Source: Deltaproteobacteria bacterium (GTDB lineage Bacteria; Desulfobacterota_B; Binatia; UBA9968). From it: DNA of 15,938 nt. The DNA lies in the NCBI GenBank assembly GCA_016193385.1, contig JACPSF010000244.1:1-15938 (forward strand). Reading direction: 5' to 3'. How positions within the stretch are numbered: the first letter of the stretch is position 1; every line of letters begins with the position of its first letter. The position numbers and the translations under genes are program-made. The notes below the pieces were generated by a model. The model worked only from the letters and a program-made list of their open reading frames with translations, did not search any database and was not told the origin of the DNA. Positions 1-6,311 of the stretch are shown piece by piece.

Positions 1-409
1 ATTGACTGAGGTGCAGGCGGTGAGAAAGGATCTTGGTTATCCTCCGCTGGTGACTCCCACAAGCCAGATCGTGGGATCCCAGGCTACGGTCAACGTCATA
101 ACTGGCAAGCGCTATTCAGTCATTCCCATGGAAACTAGAAATTATGTCATGGGGCTCTACGGTGAACCGCAAGGCCCGATTGATGAGGAAGTAAGGAAAA
201 AGGTTCTGGGGAAAAAAGAGCCCATCACCTGTCGCCCTGCGGATCTTCTCAAGCCGGGGCTGGAGCAGGCGCGAAGAGAGGTCGGGTCTCTGGCCCGAAG
301 TGAAGAAGATGTCCTCACTTACGCGCTCTTCCCCGAGGTTGCCAAGGATTATTTCCTCTGGCGCGACGGTCACGGGGAAAGGCAACAGGCGGAAGGCGCT
401 AAGCGGTAA
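1..409 (+). CDS. Pyruvate/oxaloacetate carboxyltransferase subunit, C-terminal part (cut by window start)
   Basis: The reading frame is open from the first bases and ends in TAA at 407-409, so about 135 residues of a longer gene are visible. They match the conserved PYC/OADA C-terminal domain of pyruvate carboxylase subunit B and oxaloacetate decarboxylase alpha. Recognisable stretches are TSQIVGSQATVNV, an ITGKRYSVIPMETRNYVMGLYG block and PIDEEVRKKVLG. The family moves a carboxyl group between biotin and pyruvate/oxaloacetate; the catalytic TIM barrel lies upstream, outside the window. The protein ends about 40 residues after the conserved domain with a charged tail. No biotinyl domain (AMKM motif) follows, so the biotin carrier must be a separate protein, unlike in many OadA proteins. 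The next gene is convergent. Whether the enzyme is an anaplerotic carboxylase or a decarboxylase cannot be decided from this fragment. Confidence 0.88.
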   Translation, partial: LTEVQAVRKDLGYPPLVTPTSQIVGSQATVNVITGKRYSVIPMETRNYVMGLYGEPQGPIDEEVRKKVLGKKEPITCRPADLLKPGLEQARREVGSLARSEEDVLTYALFPEVAKDYFLWRDGHGERQQAEGAKR

Positions 410-426
410 AATGACGGAAGACCGCA

Positions 427-448
427 GACGGCAGACCGGTCAGCCGTC
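427..448. terminator. Palindrome between convergent genes, possible weak bidirectional terminator
   Basis: A 22-bp near-perfect palindrome (arms GACGGCAGACC and GGTCAGCCGTC, one mismatch) lies in the 58-bp gap between the carboxyltransferase stop (409) and the hisG stop (468). The position between two 3' ends suggests termination. There is no clear T-tract on the plus side and only a loose T-rich run on the minus side, so the call is tentative. Confidence 0.3.
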
Positions 449-467
449 CTCGGTCAGTCTCTCGCCT

Positions 468-1355
468 TTAAATCACTTTGTTCAGCGGATATTCGATGAT
501 CCCGACGGCCCCGTTCTGAATTAGCTTCGGGATCAAGTCGCGCACCACATTTTCGGTGATGACGCTTTCCACGGAAAACCACTTGACGCCGTGGAGCGCC
601 GTGGTGGGATAGAGGCTGGCGATGGTGGGGGCCGTGAGGCTAGGGATGAGCTGGACGATCTTGTCTAGGTCCTTTTCCGCGACGTTCATCTTGATTCCCA
701 CTTTGTTTTCCGCCGCAAGCGCGCCTTGAAGCAAAAGCCGGATCTGCTCGATTTTTTCCCGCTTCCACGGCTCCTGCCAGGCCTGCTTGTTGGCGATCAG
801 CTGCGGGCTCGACTCCAGTAGCTCTGCCACGATCCTGAGCCCGTGCGCGCGAATCGTGCTCCCCGTCTCGGTCACCTCCACGATGGCGTCCACCAGACCC
901 TCCACCGCCTTGGCCTCCGTGGCGCCCCAGGAAAACTCGACCTCCACGGGAATTTTCTTTTCGCCGAAGAGGCGGCGAGTGAAATTAACCATCTCCGTCG
1001 CGATTCTCTTGCCCTTGAGGTCCTCGATTCTTTTAACGGGCGAATCCTGGGGGACCGCCAAGACCCAGCGTACCGGCTTAAAGCTTGTCTTGGCGTAGAC
1101 CAGCTCGGCGACGACCTGAACGTCCGAGCCGTTTTCTTCGATCCAGTCCCGCCCGGTAATGCCTGCGTCCAGGGTCCCATTTTCGACATAGCGCGACATC
1201 TCCTGCGCGCGTATTACGCTGCAGCGCAGCAAGGGGTCGTCGATGGAAGGAAAATAGCTTCGGTCGATTCCGGAAATCTTCCAGCCGGACTTTTTAAACA
1301 GCTCTATGGTCGCCGTCTGGAGGCTTCCTTTCGGCAGGCCTAACTTTAATTCCAT
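468..1355 (-). CDS. hisG: ATP phosphoribosyltransferase, long form (HisG)
   Basis: This is the first enzyme of histidine biosynthesis, joining ATP and PRPP to give phosphoribosyl-ATP in the cytoplasm. The 295-residue product starts with the typical KLGLPKGSL motif. It carries DAGITGRDW near residue 63 and the PRPP-binding stretch [19 protein letters not shown] at about 155-173. The roughly 80 residues after about 215 (beginning [15 protein letters not shown]) form the ACT-like regulatory domain. The length therefore indicates the long form, which is normally a self-sufficient hexamer inhibited by histidine and does not need HisZ. The start is the ATG at 1353-1355. Only a weak GAGG lies about 14 nt upstream, so translation may partly depend on the upstream hisI. 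hisI ends 65 nt upstream on the same strand, so the two are probably co-transcribed. The spacer holds an 8-bp tandem repeat. Confidence 0.96.
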   Translation of the reverse strand: MELKLGLPKGSLQTATIELFKKSGWKISGIDRSYFPSIDDPLLRCSVIRAQEMSRYVENGTLDAGITGRDWIEENGSDVQVVAELVYAKTSFKPVRWVLAVPQDSPVKRIEDLKGKRIATEMVNFTRRLFGEKKIPVEVEFSWGATEAKAVEGLVDAIVEVTETGSTIRAHGLRIVAELLESSPQLIANKQAWQEPWKREKIEQIRLLLQGALAAENKVGIKMNVAEKDLDKIVQLIPSLTAPTIASLYPTTALHGVKWFSVESVITENVVRDLIPKLIQNGAVGIIEYPLNKVI

Positions 1356-1392
1356 GTTTTAGTTTTTGGACCTCGTCTTTGGTTGCGCCCGA

Positions 1393-1432
1393 CCCTTGAA
1401 CCCTTGAACCGTTGAACCTTTTAACCCTTGCG
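1393..1432. repeat. Octamer tandem repeat, consensus CCCTTGAA, between hisI and hisG
   Basis: Five consecutive 8-bp units are readable: CCCTTGAA, CCCTTGAA, CCGTTGAA, CCTTTTAA and CCCTTGCG. The last two units overlap the end of hisI and contribute its stop codon. A second array with the same consensus and period lies at 15204-15243, so this is a dispersed short tandem repeat of this genome rather than chance. Confidence 0.75.
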
Positions 1433-1804
1433 CGTGTAGACCTCCTCGGGCTTAAACGTTTTTTTTCCTACGATCTGCCAGTCCTGTTTTGCCTTCTTGC
1501 GGAAGAAACAGCTCCGGTAACCCATATGGCAGGCGCCGCCGCCGAGCTGTCTGACGAGGAGGAGCAGGGTGTCGTTGTCGCAGTCGATCAGGGCATTTTT
1601 CACTTCTTGAAAGTGGCCGGATTCCTCTCCCTTAAGCCAGATCTTTTGCCGCGATCGGCTATAGTAATGGGCCTTGCCGGTCTTTTGAGTTTTCTGCCAT
1701 GCCTCCCGGTTCATGTAGGCCAGCATCAGAACTTCCCGAGAGCGGCAATCCTGAACGATGACCGGGACCAAGCCGTCTCCCTTCGTGAAATCGATTTTCT
1801 GCAT
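1421..1804 (-). CDS. hisI: Phosphoribosyl-AMP cyclohydrolase (HisI)
   Basis: The enzyme opens the adenine ring of phosphoribosyl-AMP, the third step of histidine biosynthesis. The 127-residue protein has the family length for a stand-alone HisI; no HisE pyrophosphohydrolase domain is fused. Visible signatures are VLMLAYMN at about residues 25-32, [18 protein letters not shown] (47-64) and the metal site DCDND (74-78). The C-terminal motif [10 protein letters not shown] (91-100) includes C92 and C99, which with C75 are the expected zinc ligands. The start is the ATG at 1802-1804, preceded by a weak GAGG. hisG follows on the same strand and catalyses step one, so both belong to one pathway and probably one transcript. 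The remaining his genes are not in the window. Confidence 0.96.
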   Translation of the reverse strand: MQKIDFTKGDGLVPVIVQDCRSREVLMLAYMNREAWQKTQKTGKAHYYSRSRQKIWLKGEESGHFQEVKNALIDCDNDTLLLLVRQLGGGACHMGYRSCFFRKKAKQDWQIVGKKTFKPEEVYTRKG

Positions 1805-1904
1805 GGCCGCAATGCCTCAAACTTTCTTCAGTTAACATACAAGGGTTGTGGTTTCAACCGGGACAAAAAAGCGTGTAGCGGCGCCGACCCAACATAATCG
1901 ATGG

Positions 1905-1933
1905 TTGACAAGCTGCGGTGGCTCCGCTATCAG
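1905..1933 (+). promoter_or_regulatory. Putative sigma70 promoter for the MFS gene
   Basis: A perfect -35 box TTGACA (1905-1910) is followed after 17 bp by TATCAG (1928-1933), which matches four of six bases of the -10 consensus. Transcription would begin near 1940. That leaves a leader of about 110 nt for the ATG at 2049, or almost none for the alternative TTG start at 1950. Read by eye only. Confidence 0.5.
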
Positions 1934-2048
1934 AAGGAAGACGATTTAGTTGCCAGAGATCTGGAGCAGCAGAGAGATTCGATTGCAATCAGCGTCCCGC
2001 GATAGTCCACGGCCCGCCGCGCACCCGCCGGAACGATTACCTGGGGAG

Positions 2049-3254
2049 ATGTCGCGCAACAGCGTCCTTGCCCTGAGCACGATCGTTCTATTGCTGACTT
2101 CGGTTGCCAGCGTCTCGTTCAGTCTCTTTTTACCTCCCATCGAAGCGGAGTTTCACTGGTCACGAGTGCTCGCCACCCTGCCGTACACGGCCGCGATGAT
2201 TGCCTGGGGCGTCGGCTCGCCCGTGTTCGGCAAGGTGGCTGACGACTTCGGTGCACGCCGGGTCATCTTGAGTGGGATCCTCATCATGGCCGCCGGATTT
2301 TTCGGCATGGGGCTGTCACAAAATCTCTGGCAGTTATTGCTTACCTTTGGCTTGTTGGTTGGCGCCACGATCGGGGCTTGCGGACTGACCATTATGACGC
2401 TACTGATCTCCAAGCATTTTGATACTGCTGTACGGGGACGGGCCGTAAGCGTGGTTCAGGCGGCCACACCGCTCAATCCGCTCTTGTTCGCGCCCGTCCT
2501 TTTTTTTCTGATTACCACTTTCAGTTGGCGTGTCGCTGCCATGGCCACGGGCGCGACGTTGCTGCTCGTCGCCTTCCCGCTGGCGTGGTTTGGCGCTCGC
2601 GACCCGGATACGGCGCGTCTGGCGCTGCGCTCCCGTGTCACTTGGAGCGCGTGTCTGCCCTATCTCCGCAATCGCTCCGTCATTTATCTTTTTTTGGCCC
2701 GCTTCTCCTGTGGCGTCGCTTTCTTCCAGGTCGCCCATCTCGTCGCGCTGGCCTATAGCAAAGGATTCGAGCCTATTACCGCTGCGATCGGGGTTAGCGT
2801 CTTTGGCGGCTCGTCCGCCCTCCTTTCCCTTTTGGCGGGATGGATGTCCGACCGTTACGGGCGCGGTAGAGTGCTTGGTCTTACCTATTTTGTGCGCGGC
2901 GTAGGGACGCTCGCGATGGCCCTTCCGATCCCGAACCAGTGGGTGTTCTATCTCTTGGTCATCGTGGCGGTCGGACCGACCTTCGGAACCGTCACTGTGA
3001 ACAATGTGATGTTCTTCGAAGCCGTGGGTCCGAGACTGGCGGGTGTCATTCTCGGCCTAAGCTTCATTGTCCATCAAATCGGCTCTGCCGGTGGGCCGCT
3101 GCTCGGGAGCATCGCATTCGACATGACGGGGACCTACGACGGGTTTATGGTGGCGCTCGGCGCCATCCTGCTCGCTTCGGGCGCGATTACTTACAATATC
3201 GATGGGCGGGACTTGGCCGCCGTGCAGGCAGCCCCAAGTCGGGCGGGAATATAA
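2049..3254 (+). CDS. Major facilitator superfamily (MFS) transporter
   Basis: This is an inner-membrane secondary transporter of about 401 residues. About twelve hydrophobic segments are visible in two halves, separated by a polar loop near the middle (FGARDPDTARLALRSRVTW). An MFS motif-A-like loop GKVADDFGARRVILSG lies between helices 2 and 3, and a weaker copy AGWMSDRYGRGRVLG sits in the second half. The overall look (PPIEAEFHWSRV near the N-terminus) recalls the oxalate/formate-antiporter and monocarboxylate-type MFS, so an organic acid is a reasonable but unproven substrate. The start is uncertain. The ATG at 2049 places helix 1 directly at the N-terminus, with GGGGAG immediately before it. 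An in-frame TTG at 1950 has a better-spaced GAAGGAAG but adds 33 Pro/Arg-rich residues. The gene is monocistronic and ends convergent to a CMD-fold gene. Confidence 0.85.
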   Translation: MSRNSVLALSTIVLLLTSVASVSFSLFLPPIEAEFHWSRVLATLPYTAAMIAWGVGSPVFGKVADDFGARRVILSGILIMAAGFFGMGLSQNLWQLLLTFGLLVGATIGACGLTIMTLLISKHFDTAVRGRAVSVVQAATPLNPLLFAPVLFFLITTFSWRVAAMATGATLLLVAFPLAWFGARDPDTARLALRSRVTWSACLPYLRNRSVIYLFLARFSCGVAFFQVAHLVALAYSKGFEPITAAIGVSVFGGSSALLSLLAGWMSDRYGRGRVLGLTYFVRGVGTLAMALPIPNQWVFYLLVIVAVGPTFGTVTVNNVMFFEAVGPRLAGVILGLSFIVHQIGSAGGPLLGSIAFDMTGTYDGFMVALGAILLASGAITYNIDGRDLAAVQAAPSRAGI

Positions 3255-3290
3255 ATGGAGAAAACCTCACTGCAAGTAGACCCGTTTGCC

Positions 3291-3427
3291 TAACAGGCTG
3301 CGGAAAAACGCTCCGTTCACCCTTCGACGAACTCAGGGCGAACGGAGCAACCCTTGAAATCATTTGCGATTTTCCGTTCATGCTGAGGCTCTCAAAGCAT
3401 GAAAAACACTTTTTCCGCAGCCTGCTA
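3291..3427. repeat. 137-bp composite palindromic (MITE/REP-like) element
   Basis: Outer arms of 18 bp at 3291-3308 and 3410-3427 are inverted copies with one mismatch; their core is AGGCTGCGGAAAAA. Inside are two hairpins. The first has 14-bp arms 3310-3323 and 3335-3348 (one mismatch) with an 11-nt loop. The second has 8-bp arms TTCATGCT (3377-3384) and AGCATGAA (3396-3403), also with an 11-nt loop. The two loops resemble each other in inverted orientation. No coding capacity is visible. This nested design in the gap between convergent genes is typical of non-autonomous palindromic elements that need a transposase elsewhere. Confidence 0.75.
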
Positions 3428-3460
3428 AAGCTGAAAGGGGTACTTTAGCAGCGTGTCTTT
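3422..3460 (+). terminator. Putative intrinsic terminator downstream of the MFS gene
   Basis: A perfect 9-bp stem CTGCTAAAG (3422-3430) and CTTTAGCAG (3443-3451) with a 12-nt loop is followed within a few bases by a run of five T. The left arm overlaps the end of the palindromic element, so the element may supply this terminator. The stem is only moderately GC-rich. Confidence 0.45.
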
Positions 3461-3466
3461 TTCCCG

Positions 3467-3778
3467 TCACGCAGACGTGCGGAAGGCATTCACTGCGGTT
3501 ACCAAGGCCGGAGTGCCGCCAAACAGATAGGCTACCTCGACTGCTTCCTTGATCTCCGCTTCCGTTGCACCGGCTTCGCGGGCGCGGTTGGCGATCGCGG
3601 CCACCCCATCGGGGTGAGTCATGAGCGCATCGACGATCATCGTCATCAGGAGTTTGTACTTGGCCGGGATCGCCCCGTCCTTCAGCACGTAATCGCGCTG
3701 GGCCAGGTACATATCCGCAAACTGTGGATCGCGCTGTTTTAGACTTCTTATCCATTCCGGAAGTGGGGTTTGTGCCAT
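3467..3778 (-). CDS. Carboxymuconolactone decarboxylase/AhpD-fold small protein
   Basis: The 103-residue protein matches the small CMD/AhpD-like helical domain. It has KYKLLMTMIVDALMTHPDGVAAIANRAREAGATEAEIKEAVEVAYLFGG-type sequence at about residues 40-88, with the typical AREAGATEAEI helix-turn-helix. Family members are either thiol peroxidases using a CxxC pair, or decarboxylases and unknowns without it. This protein contains no cysteine at all; His55 sits where the CxxC would be expected. A redox role is therefore unlikely, and a lactone-decarboxylase-like or unknown role is more likely. The start ATG (3776-3778) is well supported by an AAGGAGGG ribosome-binding site about 5 nt upstream. 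It stands alone, convergent to the MFS transporter. A joint role with that transporter in organic-acid breakdown is possible but only suggested by proximity. Confidence 0.85.
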   Translation of the reverse strand: MAQTPLPEWIRSLKQRDPQFADMYLAQRDYVLKDGAIPAKYKLLMTMIVDALMTHPDGVAAIANRAREAGATEAEIKEAVEVAYLFGGTPALVTAVNAFRTSA

Positions 3779-3826
3779 GGGATCCCTCCTTTCAGTTCGA
3801 AGCGCAATGTCAGACGGTCATCTCAT

Positions 3827-4048
3827 CTAGGCCGCAAATTGAATGATCTCCAGTTCTGCCGCCCTGTCAACGCTGGACAAAAGCTCTTCAATCCGCGCCA
3901 TTACGGGATCATCGATCAGGTACTCGACGCAGTTCTGACATTGCAGCACAGGCAATTCTTTGAAAATGACGATGCTTCTGTCATGGACCTTAAAGGGCAG
4001 GTCCGTCTTAATAGTTTGCAGCAAGGACCCGCAGACTCTACACTTCAT
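3827..4048 (-). CDS. YgiT-type zinc-finger antitoxin-like protein
   Basis: The 73-residue protein begins MKCRVCGSLL and continues with a second pair CQNC near residue 37, giving the CxxC-x(n)-CxxC zinc finger of the YgiT/MqsA N-terminal domain. The short C-terminal tail IDDPVMARIEELLSS is typical of such antitoxins and has no helix-turn-helix domain. The start at 4048 is firm. The ATG shares a base with the stop of the upstream gene (TGATG), and an AAGGAGG site stands 8 nt before it. A longer in-frame start at 4084 would lie inside the upstream gene. Together with the DUF4258 gene it forms the recognised YgiT/DUF4258 toxin-antitoxin-like pair, here in toxin-first order. Activity is inferred from family and layout only. 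Confidence 0.85.
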   Translation of the reverse strand: MKCRVCGSLLQTIKTDLPFKVHDRSIVIFKELPVLQCQNCVEYLIDDPVMARIEELLSSVDRAAELEIIQFAA

Positions 4049-4389
4049 CAGGCAGTCCTCCTTGTCCTCAAATCTGGGTTCCATTCTCCCGGGTCAGGAC
4101 GATAAGCCGTCACGACCCTGACATTATCACCTTCAACGTCTGTTGCGAAGAGCACGTGAAAGCCGTAACCTTCATGCTTCGCCAAAACGAGGTAGCTTGG
4201 AAGGTACTTGTCCTCCGGATATGGCTCGATGATCTCATAACTATCCACGGCGGCCAAGACCTCTCCCCGTGCGATGTACCTTCCCTGGAGACGCATGTTG
4301 ACGTGGTAGGTCCATACGATCCGGCGGCTCCGGACGTACTGCTGGATGAAAGTCAATGGATCGACCGGAAGCTTGCGTGGGGGTCCCAA
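4048..4389 (-). CDS. DUF4258 toxin-like protein
   Basis: The 113-residue protein matches the DUF4258 family, small RelE-like-fold proteins commonly paired with YgiT antitoxins. The recognisable core runs from TYHVNMRLQGRYIARGEVLAAVDSYEIIEPYPEDKY at about residues 27-62 to a C-terminal strand NVRVVTAYRPDPGEW. That pattern (His/Arg-rich helix, charged turn, final beta-hairpin ending YxPDPxxW) is characteristic. The proposed start is TTG at 4387-4389, preceded by AGGAGGG only about 4 nt away. No better in-frame start with a ribosome site is seen downstream. The stop overlaps the antitoxin-like start by one base, implying coupled translation and tight stoichiometry. mRNA interference is the usual inference for the fold, but no catalytic residues can be confirmed here. 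Confidence 0.82.
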   Translation of the reverse strand: MGPPRKLPVDPLTFIQQYVRSRRIVWTYHVNMRLQGRYIARGEVLAAVDSYEIIEPYPEDKYLPSYLVLAKHEGYGFHVLFATDVEGDNVRVVTAYRPDPGEWNPDLRTRRTA

Positions 4390-4534
4390 ATACCCTCCTA
4401 AACCGGTACCGCTACTTGAACGCCTTCAAGCTCAGCCGTCGCAGTTAAGCGAATCGGTCTGAAGCGGAGTTAGGCTCGAGAAAGCAGAATGTCCCCTTTT
4501 GACCCATCCGATCCTAACCACAAGGACTGGTTTA

Positions 4535-4732
4535 TCAAGAAGGAAAATCGTGCCGATTTAAAGGTTCGTAAATTGTGAAACAAGAGCAATTGGCGCAGGC
4601 GACTGAATATTTTGGGCCGTCAAAAGTTTTCCGAACTATGCGTTCTTCAGGAACGGACCTATCCGGATATGATAGATGTGTTTTTGTTGTAAACTTATTG
4701 CCGCACTTACCACATCTACTTGTTATGGGCAT
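4535..4732 (-). CDS. Possible small zinc-ribbon protein, unknown function
   Basis: A frame of about 65 residues starting MPITSRCGKCGNKF has two CxxC pairs (CGKC near residue 7 and CANC near residue 48), as expected for a small zinc ribbon. The rest is charged, with no membrane segment. The frame remains open upstream to 4906, but that part is proline/serine-rich and lacks a convincing start. ATG at 4732 or 4744 fits better. The ribosome site is weak (GAGAAAC). A 12-bp inverted repeat and a possible promoter lie just upstream (4764-4826), supporting a real transcription unit. No specific family is recognised. It could be a stray open frame, since local base composition is AT-richer than that of its neighbours. 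Confidence 0.4.
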   Translation of the reverse strand: MPITSRCGKCGNKFTTKTHLSYPDRSVPEERIVRKTFDGPKYSVACANCSCFTIYEPLNRHDFPS

Positions 4733-4763
4733 TTTGTTTCTCATAAAAATACTCAACGTATAG

Positions 4764-4826
4764 CGTTTTATCCCCTCAGAGATCGAGCTTCGACAAAATC
4801 CCGTGCGCGGCGTGGGGGATAAAACG
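4764..4826 (-). promoter_or_regulatory. 12-bp inverted repeat overlapping a possible promoter
   Basis: CGTTTTATCCCC (4764-4775) and GGGGATAAAACG (4815-4826) are perfect inverted copies, 51 bp centre to centre. On the minus strand TTGTCG followed after 18 bp by GATAAA could serve as -35 and -10, with the -10 inside the proximal arm. The unit sits about 30 bp upstream of the small zinc-ribbon frame. Two symmetric half-sites nearly five helical turns apart would suit a repressor binding as a loop; transposon ends are the alternative. Confidence 0.4.
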
Positions 4827-4939
4827 GGTTGGACTAAGCTGCTGAGCGGAAATTTACTCGCTCCTATGGGGATTGTAAAGGGGAAAAACGACGGAGATAA
4901 AGGCAAGAAGTTGGGTATGAACGCGGACTCTGGCAGGGA

Positions 4940-5464
4940 TCAAGTCTTTGCCTCGTTCCAGTCGCGGACAAGGTCAACCAGAAGATAGAGCATAGCTAAC
5001 AGGATCGTCAGAACGCCAAGGAAAAAAACGAAGCGGCCGAGGGATTCGGCCTGGTTGAGGAGATGTAGTCGGCCCAAGAGGTAGTTCCAATCGTGGTCGC
5101 CGCCGATTAGGGGCAGCTCCATCCGCCGGGCATCGGCGACATAGATCGCGACGTTCGTGACGCTTTCGCCGGTCCAGAAAAGGGTGACGGCGGAAGAGGA
5201 GCGCTGCTCGTGGAGCCAGAAATAGACGGTGCAGGTCGAGGGAATGACGACCTGCATCAGCGAGCCTCCGAGGATCTGTAGGAACTCGCCGAAAAACGTC
5301 AACAGAACGTGGCCGGCCTCATGGAAGATCAGATTGGCTCCGTCCAGGACGGCGAGGATTGTTCCCGAAGGCAGAGGGCTGATTCCCCGGGCGAGAACCT
5401 TCCAGGCGACAAAGAGCAAAATCGCGACCGCGAAGCTTCTAGCCATTAGAGCCCCGTGTTTCAT
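4940..5464 (-). CDS. Small HEAGH-motif membrane metalloprotease-like protein
   Basis: The 174-residue membrane protein has hydrophobic segments near residues 8-24, 35-58, 64-82 and 146-164. Segment two carries HEAGH (48-52), the HExxH zinc motif of M50-type intramembrane proteases. A second conserved-looking patch GGDHDWN (121-127) could supply the third metal ligand. The standard site-2-protease NxxPxxxLDG motif is not seen, and N104 in a TNVAIYVADARR stretch is the only similar position. Family membership is therefore M50-like at best, and proteolysis is unproven. Its start overlaps the stop of the upstream cyclo-ligase-like gene by ATGA (5461-5464), so the two are translationally coupled. 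No functional link between folate metabolism and this protein is known to me. The short length suggests a minimal family rather than a truncated RseP. Confidence 0.72.
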   Translation of the reverse strand: MKHGALMARSFAVAILLFVAWKVLARGISPLPSGTILAVLDGANLIFHEAGHVLLTFFGEFLQILGGSLMQVVIPSTCTVYFWLHEQRSSSAVTLFWTGESVTNVAIYVADARRMELPLIGGDHDWNYLLGRLHLLNQAESLGRFVFFLGVLTILLAMLYLLVDLVRDWNEAKT

Positions 5465-6183
5465 CGGGTCCTCTTGGTCGCTTTTCTCTCCTTTAGTACG
5501 GGTATCCCGTCGATCTTCTCCGGTGGCAGAATTTCCCAGTAGATTCCTTTGGGTTTAGGATACCTTGGCCTAATGTCTATAAGTTCTTGCGGCGTGATTA
5601 TGGCGTTGATGGGAATGTCGTGCTCGGTCATGGGCAACTCGCCGTCGAGGACCTGTAGCGCGTGAACTGAAGTGACGATGGGGGTTTCAGGGGTCACCTT
5701 TCCGGACTCTCGCAGAAGGGCGTACTCGAGATCGGAATAGCCGCCGCCCTTGCCGACGCGAGCGCCTCGTCGGTTGACAGCTACGGAGCCGCAAACGATC
5801 AGGTCGATTTTTTCCATCTCATCGGGTGAGGCAGGTCGCCCGTACGTGGCCGCCCCTTTGATCGAGGAGGCGCCGTACGCAGAAGCCTTGAGTCTTTTCG
5901 GATTGAGCTCGATAAATGGCTTGGGAGAACGCAGTCGCGGCACCGCCATATAAAGAATTTTATTTTGTTCCAGAGCCATCCGGCGAATAGCGCGCTGCGG
6001 CGAGTCAGGATTGACTTTAATGACTTTGGCCCGCTTCCAGAGAAACGATTCAGCGAGGAGCCGGGCGCAGCTTTCCGCGCCGACGAAATTGGGTATGCGC
6101 CCCTGAGCCCCGGGGAAGAGCGCCACCCGCTCTTTCTCCATCAGGGCCCAGATCTCTTCGCGCAAAGCCTCTTTTGTTTTCAT
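5461..6183 (-). CDS. 5-formyltetrahydrofolate cyclo-ligase-like protein (COG0212/MTHFSD type)
   Basis: The 240-residue protein resembles the larger, MTHFSD-like branch of the 5-formyltetrahydrofolate cyclo-ligase family rather than short YgfA. It has an N-terminal helix KEALREEIWALMEKERVALFPG. Near the middle come KIDLIVCGSVAVNRRGARVGKGGGYSDLEYALL, containing the glycine-rich RxGKGGGYxD loop that binds ATP/folate, and then VTSVHALQVLDGELPMTEHDIPIN. Canonical enzymes turn 5-formyl-THF plus ATP into 5,10-methenyl-THF. Members of this branch are often not biochemically defined, so the specific reaction is inferred. ATG at 6181-6183 is chosen because GAGGA stands 8 nt upstream; a TTG two codons earlier is poorer. 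It is followed by the HEAGH protein with ATGA overlap and stands divergent to cutA across a 128-bp gap. Confidence 0.85.
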   Translation of the reverse strand: MKTKEALREEIWALMEKERVALFPGAQGRIPNFVGAESCARLLAESFLWKRAKVIKVNPDSPQRAIRRMALEQNKILYMAVPRLRSPKPFIELNPKRLKASAYGASSIKGAATYGRPASPDEMEKIDLIVCGSVAVNRRGARVGKGGGYSDLEYALLRESGKVTPETPIVTSVHALQVLDGELPMTEHDIPINAIITPQELIDIRPRYPKPKGIYWEILPPEKIDGIPVLKERKATKRTR

Positions 6184-6273
6184 CGCCAAAGTCCTCTAAC
6201 AAGCCGGCTCATGCCCGATCTTTTCCCATTTCGGGACAAATCTCAACAGCTTTTGAAGCCTCAGAGGGGCGGA

Positions 6274-6303
6274 TTGACGGACTGGGAAGGGAGGTTGTAA
6301 GAT
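6274..6303 (+). promoter_or_regulatory. Possible promoter for the cutA operon
   Basis: TTGACG (6274-6279) and TAAGAT (6298-6303) are separated by 18 bp. Transcription would start almost at the cutA ATG (6312), which has no ribosome site at normal distance; GGGAGG lies about 17 nt upstream. Either the cutA message is nearly leaderless or the real promoter lies further upstream in the divergent gap. Confidence 0.3.
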
Positions 6304-6311
6304 CGAAAGCC

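Noticed and set aside
843..1343. Plus-strand open frame across hisG
   Set aside because: Shadow of hisG in a GC-rich region; the product has no recognisable motif.
1393..1432. Short regular repeats suggestive of a CRISPR-like array
   Set aside because: Units are 8 bp with no unique spacers between them, and no cas genes are present; this is a simple tandem repeat.
1950..2048. Longer MFS start at TTG 1950
   Set aside because: It adds a Pro/Arg-rich segment before helix 1 and would leave almost no leader after the likely promoter. It is not excluded, because its ribosome site is better spaced.
4733..4906. N-terminal extension of the small zinc-ribbon frame
   Set aside because: The added residues are Pro/Ser-rich and lack a ribosome site. 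They also cover the inverted-repeat promoter region, so the start is set at 4732.
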